Assembly: GCA_949745625.1 (NCBI GenBank)
Contig: CATJZR010000013.1
Coordinates: forward strand, 1 to 11,445
From: an uncultured Eubacteriales bacterium
Lineage (GTDB): Bacteria; Bacillota; Clostridia; Christensenellales; Borkfalkiaceae
Length of the DNA: 11,445 bases
Direction: 5' to 3'
Part shown: in pieces, positions 5,900-11,445 of the stretch
Numbering within the stretch: position 1 is the stretch's first letter
Layout: every line of letters begins with the position of its first letter
Notes under the pieces: model-generated
Told to the model about the DNA's origin: nothing
What the model saw: the letters and a program-made list of their open reading frames with translations, nothing else
The model's database searches: none
Translations under genes and position numbers: made by a program

Positions 5900-8800
5900 A
5901 CAACCTCGTATCCTTACAGTCCTACTCTTTCCAGGGCGCTGTTCAGTTACGAGACTTACAGCTATGACAAGGCGGCTTTGGATGACCTTGCACGGGCGGT
6001 ACTTGATAAGCAGGGCGATAATAATACTACCATAAGCACGCTGATTTCGAATATTAAGAGCAGCGCCAAGACTCACGGTAAATCTATTTCTCAAAAAAAT
6101 ATAACCGTAGCCTACGGAAAATACGGTCTTACCAGCAGCACCGAGGCGAACGACCTTGTTTGGATGCCTGTCTATATGTCAACCAACAGGTCGGGCGATG
6201 CTATTCTTACCTTGTACCTTGCGGCAACCGGCGGTCCCCGTTCGGGACAGGAAAAAGACGGTTTTACAAATGTCGATTTGAAGGCCGGAGTGCCTGGTCA
6301 GGGGCAGTATACCGATAAAATAAATTGCGGTGCGCCCAGTAATATGTACGGCGTGTCATATCTTCGTTCCGTAACTCTCGGCAACCAAACCAAATATATG
6401 AGCTACGACAAGGACCATTCGGCGAGCTATACCGAAAATAATGGTAAAACTCTCGAGTCTTCGCAGAGTCATAAGTATATGGACTTTGTAACGTATAACG
6501 AAGTCTCTGGTAAGGATAAGGTGCCCTCAATGGGCTATTTACACGAGGATTTGGCAACGCCCTCGGAAATGGTTTGGCAGTCATACGAAAGCTACGCCGA
6601 ATTTATCGGGGAAACCGGTGAAATAGTTAACGGTAAGGGCGACGGTGTGCAGGGCGGTGGTGCCGACTGGTCAAATTATTGCTTCCCTAACGAGGCGTAT
6701 GATGCGCCGAGAAGCTACACGAAAACCGTCGGTACGAGCAATACTACGTATACGCCAGTATATAACAATTCAAACTTCGATTATAAGAATAAGCCGCAGT
6801 ACGGAGACTGGCAGAACGACAAGGTCTGGCTTCCTTCGCTTACCGAAGTCGGCACGGGAGACTGGGATGGCGGCGAAGTAAATACTCTCAACGGATTATG
6901 GCAGCTAACCGCCGAGGAGAGAGGTAACGCTAAAAATGCGGGTCCTGCTTGGCTTAGAACCGCCAACACCGTTTACAATATGGATGGCGCTGGTTACAGC
7001 ACTTACTCGATTTTCTGTTGCGAAGAGGACGGGTCTATCGGTACTCATTCTCTTAAGGAAAGAGATATTGCAATCCGTCCCGCAATACACTTAAATCTTG
7101 ATAAGGCATTTAAAAAGATTAATCCCCCCGTTGCTTTACCCGAAACCGTTACCACGGATTATATAGGTGAAGAAATTGCAATTTCGGATACGTTGAATAA
7201 CGTGCCCTCGTCAGAAAAGTGGTACGTTAACGGCAAAATGCACGTAAGGTTTTTCCCTAATGCCGACTGTAACTTGCAGGAAGAGCTTGCGCCTTTGAAC
7301 GCAGGTACCTATTATATGAAGGTCTATCTGTCAACGGCGGACCTGTATTTCGTAAAAGCGCCGATTACGCAGAGGGATAAAGTAGTTAAATTAGTCGTCG
7401 AGAAAGCAATGCTCGGTGTCAAGTGGTCTTATACGAATAACCGCGCAACGGATTTAAAACTCGTTGAGGGGACGGTATATGACTGGGACAAAAAAATAGG
7501 CATGGAGCCGCAGATTGGCATCAGGTACGAATCTGCAACTGGGCAGGGCGTTCCGTTCTACGATTACGACGACCTGCTGCGCGATACCTATTTTGGCTAC
7601 GGATATATAAAGAATTCAGATAAATATAACTTCAACTACGAGCTTTACGATGTTGACAATCCCGATTTGATTGATAACAAAACCAAGCTTCCCATAGTTA
7701 AATCGGACAGTTTTGCTGTAGGACGTAAAATTCTCAAAATGCCGTACTTCTACGGATATGGCGAGGAAGAACATGAAATTCAGCTCAACTATGCCAGTGA
7801 CCAGTACGTTCAGCTTGTCGGGGCAAGCGAGTATTTTAATATTACAGTTAAACCGGAGCTAGGGAAAGGAGAAGTTACCGAGCTCGGCGTTTCCGACGAC
7901 GGCTATCTTACTTTCAAGATAACCGAGCGCGACACCTACACATTTACTGTCAGGTTTGAGAATAACGACCAGTTTACCTGGTTCGGCAGCGATTACGATT
8001 TCGATAAGAACAATAACGATACCGGAGCTGACTGGACGGAAAGAACGCTTGTCGTGAACGTCGTTGAGACTAAGGTTGACGTTGAATACGTCAACCTGCC
8101 TGCGGAGTGGAATACAATTACGAACGTGACTTTCAGTCTTGACGTTCGCGGTATATACGGACTTACCGGCAGCGATATCGTTCAGATGCGCGTATATTAT
8201 GTCGACAATAAAACCGGAAGGCAGAAAAACCTTACGGCGGAAGCCGACGGTACCTATAAGCTTAACGGCATTGCAGCGGGCGATTATACTATGTACGCTA
8301 CGCTTGCCGACCCGAGGTTCGAAAACAACTACTATATGGACCCCTCGTATAAAATGCAGAGGTTCAACGTGGTTCAGACGGTATCCTCGCTAAGCGATAA
8401 CGATATAAAGTGGTTCTATAATCATAACGGGATAGAAAGTGATGTTTTCGGTTTTGCTGACCACGACACGGAAGAGACTGCAATAGAATTCGATTACGAC
8501 GGCGGATATTACGTTTTTGCTTTGACGCTGGATGAAGACGAGTTGCATGACAAATACTACGTTAAAGCAAGATATACTGGCGACGTTTTTGTGAAAAATG
8601 CCGGATTGCATTCGGTTACCGTATCTATTACGGCTTTCTATAAAAACGTACAGTTCGACGACGTCGACTATACTATTTATTTCAGAATAAAGCCTGTTAA
8701 AATCGATTTATCGAATCTCGAATGGGATTACGATATGAGTAACCCGCCCGTATACAACGGTGCGACCAAAAAGATACAGCTTACAGCGGCTTCGCTTGAG

Positions 8801-11445
8801 CTGTACGAGGGACTAACCGCGAAATATGAGTGCAACGGCGATGCGACTGCCGCGGGGAATTATGTGACCTCCGTTAGCTTTATTCTTTCGGGTGACTATG
8901 CGATAAATTACGTGCTTCCCGTAGCCGATGATATAAATTCCTACGACGGCGAATTTGCGTTTACTTGCGAATGGCTTTTGGCGAAAGCAAAGCTTGCCGT
9001 GGAATGGAACGAGCCTGTTGACGGCGTTTCGTCGGGACAGCTTTTCGTACCAACGCTGAAAACGGGTGCCGAGTACGTCGACTACGTTTTCGAGCGTAAG
9101 GTTGGCGACAGCTGGGTTGCAACGGACAGCTTGACGGCAGACGGAGCGGCGGAAACATACCGCGTAAAGGCTAAGCTTAAAGCTGCCTATGCGAATAATT
9201 ACGAGCTTGAGAACGATACGCCCTGCGAATTCGAGGTGACGTCAGGCAAGCATCCCGTATCTATACATTTCGAGCACGATGGCGAAGTCGTTGAAGACGG
9301 TGCCGAATTCCCCTATAACGGTCTACCGGTAGTTCTTACTCTCGAGGTGGATGTGGCGGGTCTTGCGGTCAAAGAATACTCTTTCAAATATTATTCGCTT
9401 GACGGCGGAAGGACCGAGCTTGACGGCGAACCCTTTGAAGTAGGCTCATACGCGGCTGTTGTAACTGCCAAATACGGTACGGATACTTATATATCCAACG
9501 AGAGCAGTACGGAAATTCAGTTTAATATCGTCAAGGCGGATTTCGACCTGTCGCAGATTTTCTGGATTTACGAGCACGGCAACAAAATAGTTGCAGCTAC
9601 GTTCGACGTCGAGCAGGGTAAATGGGTTGACGAACTTGGCAGAGAAGTTCTATTCTCTTTCGAGTACGACGGCACCCCTCACGTGCTTAAAGTTTCATGC
9701 TTGCAGGAATTTGCTAATCCCGATGATTTTCTTACGGTATCATCGCTTCGCGGACATACCGCAACAGATGCCGGTTCGTCTTACACCGCGCTCGTAACAT
9801 TTGACTTCAACGACAATCACTATAACAGCCCTATTTCTTCGGGCTTCCCCGGACAGCTTACGTGGGAAATAACCAAGAAGCAGATTGATTACGGCAAGGT
9901 GCGTTGGGGCTATCTCGATAAGGATGGAAAAGAAAGGGATTTCGATTTCGAAAATGACGCGTTTATGTTTACGCGCGACGAAAACGGAGTAGTCGGTATA
10001 ACCGTCCAGCTTATCGGGCTTCCTCAGGGCGTGCAGGATTTAATCAGCTATAAGACGCAGGACCTTACCGTAAAGGACAGTCCTACGACGGACGGCAACA
10101 CGCGTTCGGCAATAGGTGAATATCTTACAAGCTTTACAATCAGCGGAACGTGGAGCGACCCCAACTATGTTGAGTTCAACGCTCAGGATTTTCCCAAAAC
10201 AATTCCCGCACTTTGTACCTGGCAAATTGTCCGCAGGACACTTTCAAAGATAGATTATCAGGACGGCTTTGCCAAATTCGACGACAGGGTTCATGACGTT
10301 GTAGAGCTTTTGAATATTCCCGAAGACGAACTCTACTATATTTCTATAGATATTACGTTCGTTGATTCGGCCAACAAAAATGTTTACAATAATTATCCTG
10401 GCTATGATAACGTGCCTAATATGATTTATCATGCAGGTACGTACGACATCAGAGTTTACGAGTTGGTCGGTTTAGACGAAATTCCCGTAATTTGGGACTT
10501 TATCAGAATAACGGTTGCCAAGAATGAGCTTCACGTGTACTGGGATTTGAATGGGTCTTACCCCGTAGCGCGCGCCAAGAATATTTATGCGACCGATATG
10601 CTCGGTACAAAATATTTCAATAAAAACGATGCGGAGGTTCCTCTTGCTTATGTAAAATCCACGAAGGGCGAAACCTTCTATGCGGTTGCGTGCGTTACCG
10701 ATGCGTATGAAAAGAACGTCGATATTATTATGGACGGCGACGAAAGGGTCAACTTTACTTATCACCCTTACGACCCCGACGATTTCGAAGGGACGCCAGT
10801 CGTTCTGAAGTATCCCAAAATGACGAACGACCATATCGAGTATACCGGTGAAAAAATCACGTTCAGCATTGACGCATGGGAAACCTATTACAGTAAATAT
10901 TTATATATATCTGACGGAGAGCTTGAACAGACGGCAGAGGGCGAGTACCACGTAATGCTTCGTTTCAAGAAAGAAGCAAACGCATATTGGGAAGAGCCTG
11001 CCGAGGACGAGGATTATAACAGAAATTCGTATCTCCTTACGTTTTACGTCGACCCGCCTTCGAGATGGGGACTTGAATATCCCAATATCAATAAGAATCG
11101 CGTTGACTATACGGGCAGCGAAATCGAGTTTACAATAACTAACTGGCTTACCATAAGCAAGTACGTCAATTACGACGTTATCTTTAAGGGCGAAAATATC
11201 GGCAATCAGACGACTTTCAGAAACGGTGTGTTTACGTTTATCGATGCGGGCGTCTATACGATTATATTCACTATCCCTGATGACTCTATCGGCTACTGGG
11301 TAGAAAATCCCGACGCAGAAAAAGCTCCGTATTCTATACAGCTTATGATTTGGGACGAGAATAATCCTGTCGAGCTGCCTAATCCTACACTCAACAAGAC
11401 TTCGGCGGAATATACCGGCTCTGCGTTGCAGTTCAGGGTGCAAAA
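5792..11445 (+). CDS. Giant secreted/surface protein: signal peptide, DUF6273-like head, long Ig-like module array (3' partial)
   Basis: The frame opens at ATG 5792 behind AAAGGTGAT and stays open for 1884 codons to the window edge. I read it codon by codon and found no stop. Residues 1-36 look like a signal peptide: a basic start (MKKIKRFNK), a hydrophobic core (LLICLLMPIMCVSLAYG) and a polar, Ala-containing end. No good lipobox precedes its Cys residues. Residues about 37-440 form one head domain with landmarks LVWMPVYMS (122-130), YLRSVTLGN (190-198), VWLPSLTEVG (345-354), AWLRTAN (386-392) and IRPAIHLNL (428-436), a pattern like DUF6273-type domains. From about 450 to the edge at least twelve Ig-like modules follow, with Y-x-G openings and A-G-T/S/E-Y closing strands. 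The protein is rich in Asp, Glu, Tyr and Asn and poor in Cys after the head. Likely role (inference): extracellular binding or adhesion. The C-terminal anchor lies beyond the window. It has its own promoter and shares its module type with the upstream giant protein. Confidence 0.95.
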   Translation, partial: MKKIKRFNKLLICLLMPIMCVSLAYGLCTSNKSAGATTSYPYSPTLSRALFSYETYSYDKAALDDLARAVLDKQGDNNTTISTLISNIKSSAKTHGKSISQKNITVAYGKYGLTSSTEANDLVWMPVYMSTNRSGDAILTLYLAATGGPRSGQEKDGFTNVDLKAGVPGQGQYTDKINCGAPSNMYGVSYLRSVTLGNQTKYMSYDKDHSASYTENNGKTLESSQSHKYMDFVTYNEVSGKDKVPSMGYLHEDLATPSEMVWQSYESYAEFIGETGEIVNGKGDGVQGGGADWSNYCFPNEAYDAPRSYTKTVGTSNTTYTPVYNNSNFDYKNKPQYGDWQNDKVWLPSLTEVGTGDWDGGEVNTLNGLWQLTAEERGNAKNAGPAWLRTANTVYNMDGAGYSTYSIFCCEEDGSIGTHSLKERDIAIRPAIHLNLDKAFKKINPPVALPETVTTDYIGEEIAISDTLNNVPSSEKWYVNGKMHVRFFPNADCNLQEELAPLNAGTYYMKVYLSTADLYFVKAPITQRDKVVKLVVEKAMLGVKWSYTNNRATDLKLVEGTVYDWDKKIGMEPQIGIRYESATGQGVPFYDYDDLLRDTYFGYGYIKNSDKYNFNYELYDVDNPDLIDNKTKLPIVKSDSFAVGRKILKMPYFYGYGEEEHEIQLNYASDQYVQLVGASEYFNITVKPELGKGEVTELGVSDDGYLTFKITERDTYTFTVRFENNDQFTWFGSDYDFDKNNNDTGADWTERTLVVNVVETKVDVEYVNLPAEWNTITNVTFSLDVRGIYGLTGSDIVQMRVYYVDNKTGRQKNLTAEADGTYKLNGIAAGDYTMYATLADPRFENNYYMDPSYKMQRFNVVQTVSSLSDNDIKWFYNHNGIESDVFGFADHDTEETAIEFDYDGGYYVFALTLDEDELHDKYYVKARYTGDVFVKNAGLHSVTVSITAFYKNVQFDDVDYTIYFRIKPVKIDLSNLEWDYDMSNPPVYNGATKKIQLTAASLELYEGLTAKYECNGDATAAGNYVTSVSFILSGDYAINYVLPVADDINSYDGEFAFTCEWLLAKAKLAVEWNEPVDGVSSGQLFVPTLKTGAEYVDYVFERKVGDSWVATDSLTADGAAETYRVKAKLKAAYANNYELENDTPCEFEVTSGKHPVSIHFEHDGEVVEDGAEFPYNGLPVVLTLEVDVAGLAVKEYSFKYYSLDGGRTELDGEPFEVGSYAAVVTAKYGTDTYISNESSTEIQFNIVKADFDLSQIFWIYEHGNKIVAATFDVEQGKWVDELGREVLFSFEYDGTPHVLKVSCLQEFANPDDFLTVSSLRGHTATDAGSSYTALVTFDFNDNHYNSPISSGFPGQLTWEITKKQIDYGKVRWGYLDKDGKERDFDFENDAFMFTRDENGVVGITVQLIGLPQGVQDLISYKTQDLTVKDSPTTDGNTRSAIGEYLTSFTISGTWSDPNYVEFNAQDFPKTIPALCTWQIVRRTLSKIDYQDGFAKFDDRVHDVVELLNIPEDELYYISIDITFVDSANKNVYNNYPGYDNVPNMIYHAGTYDIRVYELVGLDEIPVIWDFIRITVAKNELHVYWDLNGSYPVARAKNIYATDMLGTKYFNKNDAEVPLAYVKSTKGETFYAVACVTDAYEKNVDIIMDGDERVNFTYHPYDPDDFEGTPVVLKYPKMTNDHIEYTGEKITFSIDAWETYYSKYLYISDGELEQTAEGEYHVMLRFKKEANAYWEEPAEDEDYNRNSYLLTFYVDPPSRWGLEYPNINKNRVDYTGSEIEFTITNWLTISKYVNYDVIFKGENIGNQTTFRNGVFTFIDAGVYTIIFTIPDDSIGYWVENPDAEKAPYSIQLMIWDENNPVELPNPTLNKTSAEYTGSALQFRVQ
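5900..7111 (+). other. DUF6273-like head domain of the third gene product
   Basis: The region spans residues about 37-440. Its landmarks follow the order known for DUF6273 and related surface domains of Bacillota: an early W-M-P-V-Y strand followed by AILTLYLA, an S-Y-L-R-S segment, then W-L-P-S-L-T-E-V-G, L-W-Q-L-T-A-E-E-R-G-N, W-L-R-T, a D-G turn, and finally I-R-P-A-I-H-L-N-L. The typical family ending is V-R-P-A-L-x-L. The assignment is from memory of the family pattern, not a search. The function of this family is not established, though it often sits at the end of repeat-rich surface proteins. Confidence 0.65.
7142..11445 (+). repeat. At least twelve tandem Ig-like (MBG/YDG-type) modules in the third gene product
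   Basis: Closing-strand motifs occur at residues about 505 (NAGTY), 714 (ERDTY), 830 (AAGDY), 938 (NAGLH), 1022 (AAGNY), 1118 (GAAETY), 1218 (EVGSY), 1328 (DAGSSY), 1442 (AIGEY), 1549 (HAGTY), 1626 (KGETF), 1717 (AEGEY) and 1820 (DAGVY). Most are 77-116 residues apart. Opening motifs include DYIGEE (456), VYNGAT (987), PYNGLP (1174), EYDGTP (1291), EYTGEK (1683), DYTGSE (1772) and EYTGSA (1873). Linkers with V/I-x-K lead to an early Trp (545, 874, 978, 1072, 1258, 1372, 1584). The array is still running at the window edge, where a new module has just begun. Confidence 0.8.

Noticed and set aside
10901..11443. Reverse-strand open frame of about 180 codons at the right edge
   Set aside because: It is antisense to the Ig-like modules of gene 3, which continue in the + frame with clear EYTG/DYTG and AGVY motifs.

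Overview
The window carries two very large genes for cell-surface or secreted proteins and a small membrane-protein gene between them, all on the + strand. Moderate GC in the genes, an AT-rich intergenic region, strong AGGAGGT and AAAGGTGAT ribosome binding sites, a sigma-A-type promoter and a classic intrinsic terminator suggest a Gram-positive bacterium. The protein types (BspA-like leucine-rich repeats, long arrays of Ig-like modules, a DUF6273-like head) fit an uncultured gut Clostridia-type member of the Bacillota, such as the Christensenellales. The taxonomy is inference from style; there is no rRNA or housekeeping gene to confirm it.

Bases 1-4930 hold the 3' part of gene 1, whose start lies upstream of the window. 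The visible 1642 residues contain 18 BspA-type (LRR_5) leucine-rich repeats, a degenerate InlB-B-like segment, about eight Ig-like modules of 95-138 residues, one transmembrane helix and a 20-residue basic tail. There is no LPXTG sortase signal, so the protein is probably held by its own helix. Gene 2 (4938-5429) starts 7 nt after the gene 1 stop, with its Shine-Dalgarno sequence inside the end of gene 1. It encodes a 163-residue single-pass membrane protein with a charged, coiled-coil-like cytoplasmic part and a Lys/Ala/Ser-rich tail. The two look co-translated, and the operon ends in a strong intrinsic terminator at 5432-5463.

Bases 5464-5791 are AT-rich and non-coding. They hold a perfect 14-bp palindrome, repeated TGTGTATA words, a well-formed extended -10 promoter (TTGAAA, 17 nt, TATACT) and a 5' leader of about 50 nt with a good ribosome binding site.

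From 5792 to the window end runs gene 3, an uninterrupted frame of 1884 codons with no stop before the edge. It has a signal peptide, a head domain of about 400 residues resembling DUF6273-type surface domains, and then at least twelve Ig-like modules of roughly 75-115 residues. Genes 1 and 3 use the same module grammar (a V/I-x-K linker, an opening Trp, a Y-x-G motif, and a closing A-G-T/S/E-Y beta strand). They are therefore probably a neighbouring pair of envelope proteins for adhesion or substrate binding. No enzyme, mobile element, CRISPR array or RNA gene was seen.
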